Of a DNA stretch of 64,000 nucleotides, positions 1 to 11,615 are shown one piece after another. The notes beneath the pieces are model-generated. The model saw only the letters and a list, made by a program, of their open reading frames with translations, had not been told where the DNA came from and ran no database searches. The translations under genes and the position numbers were made by a program. Each line of letters starts with the position of its first letter. Within the stretch, counting starts at the first letter, position 1. Source of the DNA: Arachis hypogaea (taxonomy: Eukaryota > Streptophyta > Magnoliopsida > Fabales > Fabaceae); the NCBI RefSeq assembly GCF_003086295.3, contig NC_092051.1, positions 80,484,445 to 80,548,444 on the forward strand. The letters are read 5' to 3'.

Positions 1-92
1 GTAGTGATACTAAGTTACCTACAGCCATTTTCCGATTCCCCAAAGCAGAGCAGAGTTTCCTGCGTTAAGCAGAGGCCGTCTCGAATGAGTGG
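1..92. other. Pre-insertion host DNA left of element A
   Basis: This short flank is the target into which element A inserted. Bases 88-92 (AGTGG) pair with AGCGG at 39434-39438 as a 5-bp target-site duplication with one mismatch. Joined across the element, the flanks keep one open frame reading toward 39434, so this may be part of an older retrotransposon ORF. I do not recognise the product. Confidence 0.6.
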
Positions 93-1526
93 TGATAAAC
101 CACTATTTTATAATTTATATTGTGTTTAATTGTGTGGTTTTATCAAGTCTTCACCCACTTATTCATATGATTTGCATGTATTTACAAATCCTTCCTAAAA
201 ATATTCTATGATTGAAAACTTGCTTCCTAAAAATCTTTTAATTGTATATTTTTTTATTTTATCCTCCTTTATACCATTCGATGCTGTGATCCGTGTGTTA
301 AGTGTTTTAGGTTTCATAGGGCAGGAATGGCTTAGAGAATGAAGAGGAAGCTTGCAAAGATGGAAGGAACACAAGAAGTTGAGGAGATGACCAGCGAGAA
401 GTGACGCGGGCGCATGGCTCACGCGACCGCGTGGATTGGAAGCTGCACAAGTGACGCGAATGCGTGGACAACCTGGACGCGTGGCACGGAAAAATGCCGG
501 ATGACGCGAACGCGTGGACGATGTGGTCGCGTGGCGTGCGCGATCTGCAGAATTTACAGAAGTCGCTGACGTGAATTCTGGGCCGCGTTCTAACCCAGTT
601 TTCGGCCCAGAAATGCAGATTAGAGCTAGGGAACATGCAGAGACAAAGGACGACATTCATTCCACATAATTTTTAGTTTTTTTTTTATTTTCTCTCTTCC
701 CCTAGGTTTTTTTCTATATACTCATAATTGAGGATTTGAAGATTTTGGCTTCGGTTATTGAGAAGAGTCTACTCCGGACTTGGTCATTCTAGTTTGTTTA
801 CTTACTTTTTACTTACTCTTTCATATCCTTAATCTATCCAGAGTTAACATTGGATTACTTTTAGAGTTCATTAATGCAAGACTATTTTTTTTTAATTGAT
901 CTCTTTGATTATCATTTATCATGTCTCTTTTTATTTCCCCTTTTTATTTTGTAAAGTCTACATTTATGATAATGGAGTAGTTTCCCAACTTGATTGGGAG
1001 TTGATTAATAGGAGAACCTTGAGTTGGAATACTCAAGAGTTCAATTATAATTGGTTTGTTATTGGTTGGCTTGTTAGTCACTAACTCTAATCCTTCCCAA
1101 GGGAGAGGATTAGGGGTTGTGAATAGAAGTTGACTTTTAACTTGACTTTCCCTCATTCGTTGAGGGTTAACTAAGTGGAAACAAATACTAATTATTGATT
1201 GATCTTGAAAAAATTCCAACAAGGATAGAACTTCTGATTAATCTTTTCCCGGTCGAGATTTTATTTAAATTACATAAATTCTCCAATTTAATTTCCTATT
1301 TATCAAACTAAAAAAAAACCATTTTGGAAAACCTCTGATTAGTAAAATAGCACATCTTCCTGCAACTCGTTGGGAGACGACCTGGGACTCATACTCCGAG
1401 TATTTTATTTCTAAAATTTGTGACAACTCTTTTCTAAATTGACAAATAGATTTTTGCTGGTTAAGAGTTGTACTTGTAATGCCATTTTTCTTAATAATTA
1501 TTAATCTGCAAATTTCTGCCGTGTCA
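93..1526 (+). repeat. 5' LTR of element A
   Basis: It runs from TGATAAACC to GTGTCA and is 1434 bp. It matches the 3' LTR pieces at 20394-21435, 27034-27300 and 39258-39433. A GC-rich ACGCG palindrome array lies at about 403-537 and a TATA-like TCTATATA at 713-720. Near the 3' end is a GACGACCTGGGACTC block that resembles the U5-side block of other LTR families in the window. Confidence 0.9.
403..537 (+). repeat. ACGCG palindrome array in LTR A (5')
   Basis: Short degenerate palindromes of the type GACGCGAACGCGTGG recur about every 30-50 bp. The 3' LTR copy at about 20704-20890 has an extra unit, so the array varies in number between LTRs of one element. It lies about 175 bp upstream of the TATA-like box at 713. 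Confidence 0.8.
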
Positions 1527-1531
1527 ATTTT

Positions 1532-1549
1532 TGGCGCCGTTGCCGGGGA
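1532..1549 (+). promoter_or_regulatory. Primer binding site of A (tRNA-Asp type)
   Basis: TGGCGCCGTTGCCGGGGA lies 5 bp after the LTR. From memory this 18-mer is complementary to the 3' end of plant tRNA-Asp and is the usual primer site of Athila-type elements. Confidence 0.88.
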
Positions 1550-1648
1550 GTTGCAATAGAGTGCTAATTTATTGGTTGGAATTTATTTATTTGCATTTTA
1601 TGTTATTTTATTTTGTTACCATGAGCTGTATGTTTCTTTCATTGAATG

Positions 1649-3160
1649 ATGCGTTCACTGCCTAATCCGAGCTCAGCCGCTTTTGATCCTGAAATTGAAA
1701 GAACTCTTTCCCGTATTAGGCGAGCTCGGCGTCGGTTAGCCTCTGAGGGTGGTGAAGTGGTTGTTGCCAATTCAACAGTCTTATCTGAGAGCGAATCTGA
1801 ACCGACATTTTAGGAGGAAACAAGCTCCTCTACTACTGATTCAGTTGATTCACGTGCAGGTGACATGGCAGCACCTAGGAGGATTACCCTCCAGGAGGCA
1901 GGAGCCCCAGATTTTATCCTGCAAACGTATCAAGCTCGTCACCCAGATCTGGCTGCAGATTTTGAACTGAAGACATCGCTAATCAACTTGATACCCAAGT
2001 TTCATGGCTTACCTGCTCAGGAGCCCATAAAGCACCTCAGGGATTTCCGGACAGCCTGTTCTACTGTTAGGCGTCATGGTGCAGATGAAACTACTATTTT
2101 GCTTATGGCCTTCCCATTTTCTCTTGAGGGAAAGGCGAGGGAGTGGTACTACACTCAATCGGAGCCAGTAGTTACCGACTGGGACGCGCTCAGGAGGGAA
2201 TTTCTGGACAAATACTTTCCAGCTGAAGTTACAGACAGACTAAGGAAAGAGATCTCCTGCATTATCCAAGGAGAATTAGAGACCCTCTACGAATATTGGG
2301 AACATTTCAGAAACCTCTTGGACTCATGTCTCTACCACAAGATTGATGAGATGGTGTTGATCAGTTACTTTACACAAGGTATGAAGCCTCAAGATAAAAC
2401 TACATTAGATGCTGCAAGTAATAGCTCTCTGAAGAAGTACAAGACGGTGACAGAAGCGTGGCAGCTGATCGCTGATCTGGCTGAATCTACCCGGAACACT
2501 AGACACATGACCAACCATCCTAAGACTGTTGCGGAGGTGTCCTCTAGTGGTGAGGCTGCTGCTTTCACTAAAGCTCTGGGAGAGGTGACCAATCTACTGA
2601 AGCAGATAAACCTGAATCAACAACAGTCTCAACCTCCCTCACCCCAACATAGTCAACAACTGGTTCCTCAGAGGGTATGCGGGATATGCGCTGATTATAG
2701 TCATTATACTGATGAGTGTCCACAGCTCCAACAAGAGGACAACACCTTGGCAGCCACTCACAATTTCTATGACCGCCCAAATCAAAGCTCCTACCAATAA
2801 GGCGGCAACTACAACCAAGGTGGGAACTATAACCAAAGTTGGCAAGATAATTCCAACCATAGTTGGAGAGATAATTCCAACCATGGCTGGAGGGACAACT
2901 ATAACAGAGGAGGCAGAGACAACCAGGGAAATCAGAGGTGGAATAATAACAACAACAGACAGCAGAACCAGAACCAGCCTTACAGAGCACCTCACCTAAG
3001 GCAAGCCCAAGCACCTCAGAACAACCAACAGCAGGTCCCTCAAATCACTTACCCCTCCTCTTCCAATGACGAGTTGCTTCAGTCCATTGCACAAGGACAA
3101 AAGAACATGGAAGGTACACTCAACGGTCTAACATCCGCTATACAAGCTCTCATTTCTTAG
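1649..3160 (+). pseudogene. Gag of element A (broken)
   Basis: The frame opens at ATG 1649, preferred to 1865 because the upstream codons give a typical Athila Gag N-terminus (DPEIERTLSRIRR). It continues through a retrotransposon Gag core (LINLIPKFHG, AREWYY, FLDKYFP) and ends with a CX2CX4HX4C zinc knuckle (CGICADYSHYTDEC) and an Asn/Gln-rich tail of NYNQ/NSNHSW-like repeats. In-frame stops are TAG 1811, TAA 2798 and TAG 3158, each explained by one C-to-T change in a Gln codon. Gag would form the virus-like particle and bind RNA. It belongs to one gag-pol frame that continues to 3659 and resumes after element B. Confidence 0.88.
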
Positions 3161-3659
3161 ATGGGATCATCCAGCACTTCTAACACTCAACCTGCAAGAT
3201 CTAGTGGAATTCCTTCTCAACCCTTACCCAATCTAAAGGGTGGCATCAATGCCATCACCCTAAGGTCCGGAACCACACTGCAAGAGAGAAATCAGGAGGA
3301 GCCAAGCCCACAGGAACACGCCCCAGATGCAGACATGGTTGAAGTGGAGGATGTGGAAGAGGAAGATGAAATACAAGACATGGTTGAAGAAGAAGCAGTT
3401 CAACCAAGGAATGGAGAACCAAAAGAAGCAGAATTCGTAAGAGACACTATTCCTATCCCATTTCCACACCTTGCAAGAAAATCCAGGAAACAGATGGAAC
3501 TTGACCCTAAAATGGTAGAAATCTTCAAAAAGGTTGAGGTAACTGTTCTACTTTTTGATGTTATTCAGCAAGTACCTAAATATGAAAAATTTCTAAAGGA
3601 TCTATGAATACATAAGGATAAGATTAATGAATTAGAAACTATTCCTTTAGGTAGTTCCA
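3161..3659 (+). pseudogene. Gag-protease linker of element A, cut by element B
   Basis: This is the same frame as gag. It has a proline/glutamate-rich acidic linker and the conserved INAITLRSG motif that precedes the protease in Athila-like polyproteins, then KFLKDL. A TGA at 3605 interrupts a position where the family usually has Cys (LCTHK). Element B is inserted at 3660 with TSD TTCCA (3655-3659 and 14444-14448), and the frame resumes at 14449. Confidence 0.85.
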
Positions 3660-4026
3660 TGATGAGCGGATAATTTATACGCTTTTTGGCATTGTTTTTA
3701 CATAGTTTTTAGTATGATTTAATTAGTTTTTAGTATATTTTTATTAGTTTTTAAATAAAAATCACATTTCTGGACTTTACTATGAGTTTGTGTATTTTTC
3801 TGTGATTTCAGGTATTTTCTGGCTGAAATTGAGGGACTTGAACAAAAATCAGATTCAGAGGCTGAAGAAGGACTGCAGATGCTGCTGGATTCTGACCTTC
3901 CTACACTCAAAGTAGATTTTCTGGAGCTACAAGAGTCCAAATGGCGCGCTCTTAATTGCGTTGGAAAGTAGACATCCAGGGCTTTCCAGCAATATATAAT
4001 AGTTCATACTTTGCCCCAGTTTAGAT

Positions 4027-4146
4027 GACGCAAACTGGCGTTCAACGCCAACTCTCTGCCCTATTCTGGAGTTAAACGCCAGAAACAGGTTGCAAAGCAG
4101 ATTTAAACGCCAGAAATAGGTTACAAATTGGCGTTTAACTCCAAGG
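4027..4146 (+). repeat. GGCGTTNAACGCC palindrome array, LTR B (5')
   Basis: Four palindrome-like units of CTGGCGTTCAACGCCAG type are separated by about 15 bp and end about 114 bp before the TATA box. The matching 3' LTR copy is at about 13154-13275. Confidence 0.85.
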
Positions 4147-5294
4147 AAGACCTCTACATATGAAAGCTTCAATGCTCAGCCCAAGCACACACCAAGTGGG
4201 CCCGAAAGTGGATTTCTGCATCATTTACTCATTTCTGTAAACCCTAGTAACTAGTTTAGTATAAATAGGACTTTTTACTACTGTATTTACATCTCTGGAT
4301 GTTTAGTTCTTAGATCATGGAGGCTGGCCATTCAGCCATGCCTAGACCTTATCACTTATGTATTTTCAACGGTAGAGTTTCTACACACCATAGATTAAGG
4401 TGTGGAGCTCTACTGTTCCTCATGAATTAATGCAAAGTACTATTGTTTTTCTATTCAATTCAAGCCTATTTCTTCTCTAAGATATTCATTCGCACACAAG
4501 AACATGATGAATGTGATGATTATATGACGCTCATCACCATTCTCACTTATGAACACGTGCCTGACAAACACTTCCGTTCTACATGAAAGCAAGCTTGAAT
4601 GCATATCTCTTAGCCTCCTGATCGTGAGATCAGAGTCTTCGTGGTATAGGCTAGAATTATTGGCGGCCATTCTTGAGATCTAGAAAGTCTAAATCTTGTC
4701 TGTGGTATTCCGAGTAGGATCTGGAAAGGGATGGCTGTGACGAGCTTCAAACTCGCGAGTGCTAGGCGTAGTGACAGACGCAAAAGGATTACTGAATCCT
4801 ATTCCAGCAGGATCGAGAACCGACAGATGATTAGCCGTGCGGTGACAGCGCATTTTGGACCATTTTCACTGAGAGGACGGGAAGTAGCCATTGACAACGG
4901 TGATGCCCAACATACAGCTTGCCATGGAAAGGAGTATGAAGGATTGGATGAAGACAGTAGGAAAGCAGAGGTTCAGAAGGAACAAAAGCATCTCTATACG
5001 CTTATCTGAATTTCTCACCAATGAATTACATAAGTATCTCTATTCTATTTTATATTTTAAATTATATTTTAATTATTAATATCCATAACCATATGAATCT
5101 GCCTGACTGAGATTTGCAAGATGACCATAGCTTGCTTCAAGCCAACAATCTCCGTGGGATCAACCCTTACTCACGTAAGGTTTATTACTTGGACGACCCA
5201 GTGCACTTGCTGGTTAGTTGTGCGAAGTTGTGACAAAGAACTAAGATTATTGAACGTGCGTATTAAGTTTTCAGCGCCGTTACCAAGGAAGGAA

Positions 5295-6721
5295 TGAAAG
5301 AACTGAAGATTGATGGTTTAGAGGTTATAGTAAACTCTCGTTGCAAGTATAGTTACTAAACCAAACAATCAACCTTTCTTACAAACATTTGGTTGTCACA
5401 AGTAACAAACCCCTTTAAAATTGATAACCGAGTATTTAAACCTCGGGTCGTCTTCTCAAGGAATTGCAGGGAGGTATGTTCTTATTATTGGTTATGAGTT
5501 TGTAAAATGGGGGTTTTGAAAGTAAGGAAACAGTATGTTGAACAATAAGAAAAATAGTAATGATAAAATAAACTCTTGGCAAGGTATTAAAACTGGAAGT
5601 CCTATCCTGGTTATCCTTATCAATTGTAATGAGAATTGAATTTTTCTCCCACCTTGTTAACCTCTAACCATGAAGGTAAGTTAAGTGGATGAATTAATTT
5701 TTATTCCTCAAGTCCTAGTCTTTCCTTGGAAAAAGTCAGAGTTATTGGAATTCGAATTAATTCTTGAAGAATTCCAATTTTCAATCAACAATGAGTTTGA
5801 TAACTCAAGAGTCACCAATTATTTAACCAAAGCCAAAAGGGAAAATATCTAAATTAAATTAAAAGCATTCATATAAATAAAGCAAAGCAAAATTAAATAT
5901 GAAAATACCTCGAATTGCATTCACAAAAGGAATTAAATCTAACATGGATATTCATAAATTAAATTGGAAAAATAAATGAAAGGAACATTGAACCTGTGAT
6001 CGCAAAAGATGAAATAATCATAAAGTGAAAAGAATCCTAATTCTAAATCCTAAGAGAGAGGAGAGAACCTCTCTCTCTAAAAACTACATCTAAAACTAAA
6101 ATTGTGAATTATGAGAGCATGATTATGAATGGATGCATTCTCCCACTTTATAGCCTCTACTATGTGCTTTCTGGGCCAAAAACTGGGTCAGAAACAGCCC
6201 AGAAATCGCTGGTTGCGAAATCTGCCACGCTGGTTTTTTCGTCACTACGATGCGTTCGCGTGGAGCACGCGTTCGCGTCGCCTAGAGTCAGGGAAACTAT
6301 GGCATATTATATATTAAATCGAAGCCCCGGACATTAGCTTTCCAACGCAACTGGAACCGCGTCGTTTGGACCTCTGTAGCTAAAGTTATAGCCGTTTGAG
6401 TGCAAAGAGGTCAGGCTGGACAGCTTAGCAATTTCTCCAACTTCTTGTATTCCTTCCACTTTTGCATGCTTCCTTTCCATCCTCTGAGCCATTCCTGCCC
6501 TGTAATCTCTGAAATCACTTAACACACATATCAAGGCATCTAATGGTAATAAGAGAGGATTAAACATAGGGAACTTAAGGCCAAAGAAGCATGTTTTCAA
6601 TCAAAGCACATAATTAGGAAGGCAAATGTAAAACCATGCAAATAGTATGAATAAGTGGATAAAGAGTTGATAAAAACCACTCAATTGAGCACAAGATAAA
6701 CCATGAAATAGTGGTTTATCA
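5295..6721 (-). mobile_element. Element C: solo LTR
   Basis: This 1427-bp sequence is flanked by AGGAA duplications (5290-5294 and 6722-6726), with ends TGAAAG and TTTATCA. Read on the minus strand it starts TGATAAACCACTATTTCATGG and is related to LTR A. It carries ACGCG palindromes at about 6241-6282 and a TATA-like CTATAAAG (minus) at 6146-6153. There is no internal region, so it is the product of LTR-LTR recombination. Confidence 0.88.
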
Positions 6722-6753
6722 AGGAACGATCACGATTTCGTGCACCAAGTTTT

Positions 6754-6771
6754 TGGCGCCGTTGCCGGGGA
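6754..6771 (+). promoter_or_regulatory. Primer binding site of B
   Basis: TGGCGCCGTTGCCGGGGA is perfect and lies 6 bp after the LTR end. Confidence 0.88.
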
Positions 6772-8232
6772 TTGTTCGAGTTTGGACAACTGACGGTTCA
6801 TCTTGTTGCTCAGATTAGGTAATTTTATTTTAATTTTAAGCTTTTTGTTTTTGTTAATTTTATTTTCGAAAAAAATTTTCAAAGAAAAAAATTTAATAAA
6901 ATCATAAAAACCAAAAAATAATTTTGTGTTTCTTGTTTGAGTATAGTGTCAATTCTTAAGTTTGGTGTCAATTGCATGCTTTTATAATTTTCTTTAATTT
7001 TCGAAAATTCATCATATGTTCTTCATGATCTTCAAGTTGTTCTTGATGATCTCCTTTGTTTGATCTTTGTATTTTTATGTTTTGTGTCTTTTCTTGTTTT
7101 CCATATGCATTTTCAATTTGTTAGTGTCTCAACATTAAAAATTTTTAAGTTTGGTGTCTTGCATGTTTTTCTTTTCTTAAAAATTTTCAAAATAAGTTCT
7201 TGGTGTTCATCTTGACATTCAAAGTGTTCTTGCATGCATTGTGTGTTTTGATTCATAATTTTCATGTTTTGAGTCTTTTTATTGTTTTTCTCTTTCTTCA
7301 TTAAAAATTCAAAAATAAAAAAAATATCTTTCCCTTATTCTCTCATAAATTTTCGAAAATTTGGTTTGATTTAGTAAAAAAGTTTTTAAATTTAATTGTT
7401 TCTTATGAGTCAAATCAAATTTTCATTTTAAAAATTATATCTTTTTCAAATCTTTTTCAAAAATCAAATCTTTTTCATTTCTCTTTTATGATTTTCGAAA
7501 ATTTCAAAATGATTTTCAAAAATCTTTTTCTTATTTTTATCTCATATTTTCAAAATTAATACTAACTATTAATATTTTGATTCAAAAATTTCAAGTTGTT
7601 ACTTGCCTATTAAGAAAGGTTCATTCTTTAAATTTTAAAATCCTATCTTTTAGTTTCTTGTTAGTCAAGTAATCAACTTTAATTTTCAAAAATCAAATCT
7701 TTTTCAAATTAAATTTCAATCATATCTTTTTCAATTTCAATCATATCTTTTTCAAAATCAATTTCAAAATCTTTCATAACTTCTCACTCTTTCAAATTTG
7801 ATTTTCAAATCTTTTTCAATTAACCACTTAACTTTTTGTTTGATTTTAAAAGTTTACTATTTCAATCATATCTTTTTCAAAACCACCTAACTACTTTTCT
7901 CTCTCCTAATTTTCGAAAATCACCTCCCTCTTTTTCAAAAATCTTTTTAATTAATTAATTGTTTCTCCTAACTTTTTCGAATACTAATTAATAAATAAAA
8001 TAAAAACAAAAATATTTTTCTTTTTTTTCTTCTTTTAATTTTCGAAATTCTCTCCCCCTCATCTCTTTCTAATTATTCTATTTATCTACTAACACTTCTC
8101 TTCTTTTTAAAAATTCGAACCCTCTCCCTCTTTCTGTGTTCGAATTCATTTTCTTCTCTTCTACTCACATAAAGGAACCTCTCTACTGTGGCAAAGAGGA
8201 TCCCTATTATTTTCTATTCCCTTCTTTTTCAT
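6772..8232 (+). other. AT-rich untranslated leader of B
   Basis: About 1.46 kb of low-complexity sequence is dominated by TTTTCAAAAATC and AATTTTCGAAAAT motifs. Two AAGTTTGGTGT motifs occur at about 6958 and 7148. No credible ORF is present. The same kind of leader precedes gag in H and J. Confidence 0.75.
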
Positions 8233-10449
8233 ATGAGCAGGAGCAAGGACAAGAACATTCTTGTTGAAGCTGATCCGGAACCTGAAAGGACTCTGAAGAG
8301 GAAGCTAAGAGAAGCTAAAGCACAACACTCTGAAGAGGACTTTACTGAAATTTTCGAAAAAGAAGTAGAGATGGCCAAAACCAATAATAATGGTGGAGGT
8401 GCAAGGAAGATGCTTGGTAACTTTACTGCACCAAATTCCAACTTACATGGAAGAAGCATCTCAATCCCTGCCATTGGAGCAAACAATTTTGAGCTAAAGC
8501 CTCAATTAGTTTCTCTGATGCAACAGAATTGCAAGTTTCATGGATTTCCATCAGAAGATCATTTTCAGTTTTAATTGAATTCTTGCAGATCTATGATACT
8601 GTTAAGACCAATGGGGTTGATCCCGAGGTCTACAGGCTTATGCTTTCCCGTTTGCTGTAAGAGACAGAGCTAGAATATGGTTGGACTCTCAACCTAAAGA
8701 TAGCCTGAACTCTTGGGATAAGCTGGTCACGGCTTTCTTAGCCAAGTTCTTTCCTCCTCAAAAGCTTAGCAAGCTTAGAGTGGATGTTCAAACCTTCAAA
8801 CAGAAAGAAGGTGAATCCCTCTCTGAAGTTTGGGAGAGATACAAGCAACTGACCAAAAAGTGTCCTTCTGACATGCTTTCAGAATAGACCATCCTGGATA
8901 TATTCTATGATGATTTGTCTAAATTATCAAAGATGTCATTGGACCATTCTGCAGGTGGATCCATTCACCTAAAGAAAACGCCTGCAGAAGCTCAAGAACT
9001 TATTGACATGGTTGCAAATAACTAGTTTATGTACACTTCTGAAAGGAATCCTGTGAGTAATGGGACGCCTCAGAGGAAGGGAGTTCTTGAAATTGATACT
9101 CTGAATGCCATATTGGCTCAGAATAAAATATTGACTCAGCAAGTCAATATGATTTCTCAGAGTCTGAATGGATTGCAAGCTGCATCCAACAGTACTCAAG
9201 AGGCATCTTCTGAAGAAGAAGCTTATGATCCTGAGAACCCTGCAATAGCAAAGGTGAATTACATGGGGAACCCTATGGAAATACGTATAATCCCTCATGG
9301 AGAAATAATCCAAATTTATCATGGAAGGATCAACAAAAGCCTCAACAAGGCTTTAAAAATAGTGGAAGAAATAGGTTTAGCAATAGCAAACCTTTTCCAT
9401 CATCCACTCAGCAACAGACAGAGAATTCTGAGCAGAATCCATCTAGCTTAACAAATATAGTCTCTGATCTATCTAAGGCCACTCTAAGTTTTATGAATGA
9501 AACAAGGTCCTCCATTAGAAATTTGGAGGAACAAGTGGGCCAGCTGTGTAAAAGAGTCACTGAAACTCCTCCTAGTACTCTCCCAAGCAATACAGAAGAG
9601 AATCCAAAAAGAGAGTGCAAGGCCATTACCTTACTTGGTGTGGCTGAACCCAGAGAGGAGGAGGAGGACGTGAATCCTAGTGAGGAAGACCTCCTGGAAC
9701 GCTTAGTGACCAATAAGGAGTTTCCCTTTGAGGAACCAAAGGACTCTAAGGCTCATCTAGAGACCATAGAGATTCCATTGAACCTCCTTTTGCCCTTTAT
9801 GAGCTCTGATAAGTATTCATCCTCTGAAGAGGATGAAGACATTACTGAAGAGCAAGTTGCTAAATACCTTGGTGCAATCATGAAGCTGAATGCCAAATTA
9901 TTTGGTAATGAGACTTGGGAAGATGAACTTCCCTTGCTCACCAATGAACTGAATGCATTGGATAGGCATAAATTACCTCAAAAGAAATAGGATCCTGGTA
10001 AATTCCTAATTCCCTGTAACATAGGCACCATGACCTTTGAGAAGGCTCTGTGTGACCTGGGGTCAGGAATAAACTTAATGCCATTCTCTGTAATGGAGAA
10101 ACTTGGGATCTTTGAGGTGCAAGCTGCCAGAATCTCATTAGAGATGGCAGACAACTCAAGAAAATAGGCTTATGGACTAGTAGAGGACGTGCTAGTAAAG
10201 GTTGAAGGCCTTTACATCCCTGCTGATTTCATAATCCTAGACACTGGGAAGGATGAGGATGAATCCATCATCCTTGGAAGACCCTTCCTAGCCACAGCAA
10301 GAGCTGTGATTGATGTGGACAGAGGAGAATTGGTCCTTCAACTGAATGAGGACAACCTTGTGTTTAAAACTCAAGGATCTCCTTCTGTAACCATGGAGAG
10401 TAAGCATGAAAAGCTTCTCTCACTGCAGAGTCAACCAAAGCCCCCATAG
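8233..10449 (+). pseudogene. Gag-protease ORF of B (broken)
   Basis: It starts at ATG 8233 (MSRSKDKNILVEADPEPE), as in the intact copies of H and J. A 1-bp loss near 8570 shifts the frame, and further frameshifts follow. TAG stops occur at 8885 (Trp codon in H), 9023, 9988 and 10165 (Gln codons in H), all explained by C-to-T or G-to-A. The C-terminal protease segment (ILGRPFLATARAVIDVDRGEL) is still readable. Gag would package element RNA and the aspartic protease would process the precursor, but this copy cannot make a full protein. The end at TAG 10447 matches that of J. Confidence 0.88.
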
Positions 10450-10454
10450 TCAAA

Positions 10455-10545
10455 CTCTAAGTTTGGTGTTGGGAGGCCACAACCAAACTCTAAGTTTTGT
10501 GTTGAACCCCCACATTCAAACTCTAAGTTTGGTGTTGGGAGGTCC
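10455..10545 (+). repeat. Three CTCTAAGTTTGGTGTTG repeats after gag-pro of B
   Basis: Three near-identical copies of CAAACTCTAAGTTTGGTGTTG-type sequence (one with TTTTGTG) lie just after the gag-pro stop. The core AAGTTTGGTGTTG is the same as the tract abutting the 3' LTR at 12774-12786. Confidence 0.8.
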
Positions 10546-10618
10546 CAACATTGCTCTGAACATCTGTGAGGCTCCATGAGAGCTCACTGTCAAGCTATTG
10601 ACATTAAAGAAGCACTTG

Positions 10619-10634
10619 TTGGGAGGTAACCCAA
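10619..10634 (+). other. Conserved hairpin downstream of ORF1 in B
   Basis: TTGGG-AGGTAA-CCCAA forms a 5-bp stem with a 6-nt loop. It sits after GACATTAAAGAAGCACTTG. Equivalent hairpins occur in A, D, E, H and J at the same relative place. Confidence 0.65.
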
Positions 10635-10781
10635 TGTTATTTAATTATATCTATTTATTTTTTATTGTTATTTTATGTATTTTTAGGTTGATGATTATGT
10701 GGAGTCACAAAAACTACTGAAAAATAAAAAAACATAATGAAAAACAGCATTAAAAATAGCACACCCTGGAGGAAGAGCATT

Positions 10782-10985
10782 CTGACGTTTAAACGCCAGA
10801 AACAAGCATCTGTCTGGCGTTTAACACCAGAAACAAGCACCAAGCTGGCGTTTAACGCCAGAAACAAGCATCAACCTGGCGTTAAACGCCAGAAACAGGC
10901 TACATTTGGGCGTTTAACGCCAAAAACAGGCAGCAATCTGGCGTTAAACGCCAACATTGCATACAGAGGGCGTTTTGCACGCCCA
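10782..10985 (+). repeat. GGCGTTTAACGCC palindrome array, internal, B
   Basis: Six to seven units of CTGGCGTTTAACGCCAGAAA occur with a spacing of about 31-33 bp. The same palindrome family is found in this element's LTRs. In H and J the array precedes a TATA box and ORF2. Confidence 0.88.
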
Positions 10986-11277
10986 CTTGGAGCAGGGATG
11001 CTAAGTCCTTGACCCCACAGGATCCCCACATACCCCACCTCTTCTTCTCTCCTCTTCACACCTTTTCATAACATTCTTCCTCAATTAACCTCCACCAATC
11101 ACCTCCATTACTCCTCCAAAACCATCATACAACCCACCTACAACCACCCACTCAAATTCAAACCATCACTCCTTCCTTTTCACACATCATAACCACCTAA
11201 AACCCCTTGACCGAACCGTTCACACACCTCCATCTCCTCCATTTTCTTCTTCTTCTACTCACTTCTTTCTTCTTTTG

Positions 11278-11312
11278 CTCGAGGACGAGAAAACCTTCTA
11301 AGTTTGGTGTGG
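11278..11312 (+). promoter_or_regulatory. Hairpin-polypurine module upstream of ORF2 (B)
   Basis: CTCG-AGGA-CGAG (11278-11289) is followed by AAGTTTGGTGTGG at 11300-11312. H and J have longer versions at the same site. Confidence 0.7.
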
Positions 11313-11347
11313 TAAAAGCATTGCTTTTTGTTTTTTCATAACCATTT

Positions 11348-11524
11348 ATGGCACCTAAGGCCAGAGACATCCTCATTGAAGAAGACATGCCCATCGCTAA
11401 GAAAAGGATGGAACAAACAAGAGATCATGGACCTCAACAAGAGCATGAGGAAATTCCTCACCATGAAATCTCTGAGATACCTCAAGGGATACATTTTCCT
11501 CCCCACAACTATTGGAGCAACTAA
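11348..11524 (+). pseudogene. ORF2 of B with most of the domain deleted
   Basis: The 58-codon remnant starts MAPKARD and then jumps to ILIEEDMPIAKKRMEQ, which in H lies about 265 residues further on. About 785 bp of the putative plant transposon protein domain are missing. The join is in frame and lies in a GGAGA-like microhomology present at both breakpoints in H. The frame then meets TAA at 11522; coding-like sequence continues to about 11615. Confidence 0.82.
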
Positions 11525-11615
11525 GGATAGGAGCAACAAAGACAAGGAAGAGACATAGAGGAGCTCAAGAGCACCATTGGTTCTTCAAGAAGAGGAAGAC
11601 GCCACCCTCACTAAG

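Larger units (their letters stand above)
3660..6747 (+). repeat. 5' LTR of B (interrupted by solo LTR C)
   Basis: Removing solo LTR C and one TSD leaves 1656 bp, against 1657 bp for the 3' LTR (12787-14443). It contains a GGCGTTCAACGCC array at about 4027-4146 and a TATA box TATAAATA at 4260-4267. A decayed primer-site-like stretch (CAGCGCCGTTACCAAGGAAGG, 5272-5292) lies just inside its 3' end. Confidence 0.9.

Noticed and set aside
2568..3014. Minus-strand ORFs opposite the gag tail of A
   Set aside because: Shadows of the Asn/Gln repeat region; the plus-strand frame has the zinc knuckle and family similarity.
4731..5079. Small plus-strand ORFs at the 3' side of the LTRs of B (also 13858-14206)
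   Set aside because: They lie wholly inside LTRs and are disrupted in other copies of the LTR; no domain.
10782..10985. CRISPR-like array (GGCGTTTAACGCC units about 31 bp apart)
   Set aside because: Units are degenerate palindromes with similar, not unique, spacers, and the context is a plant retrotransposon. It is a tandem palindrome array.
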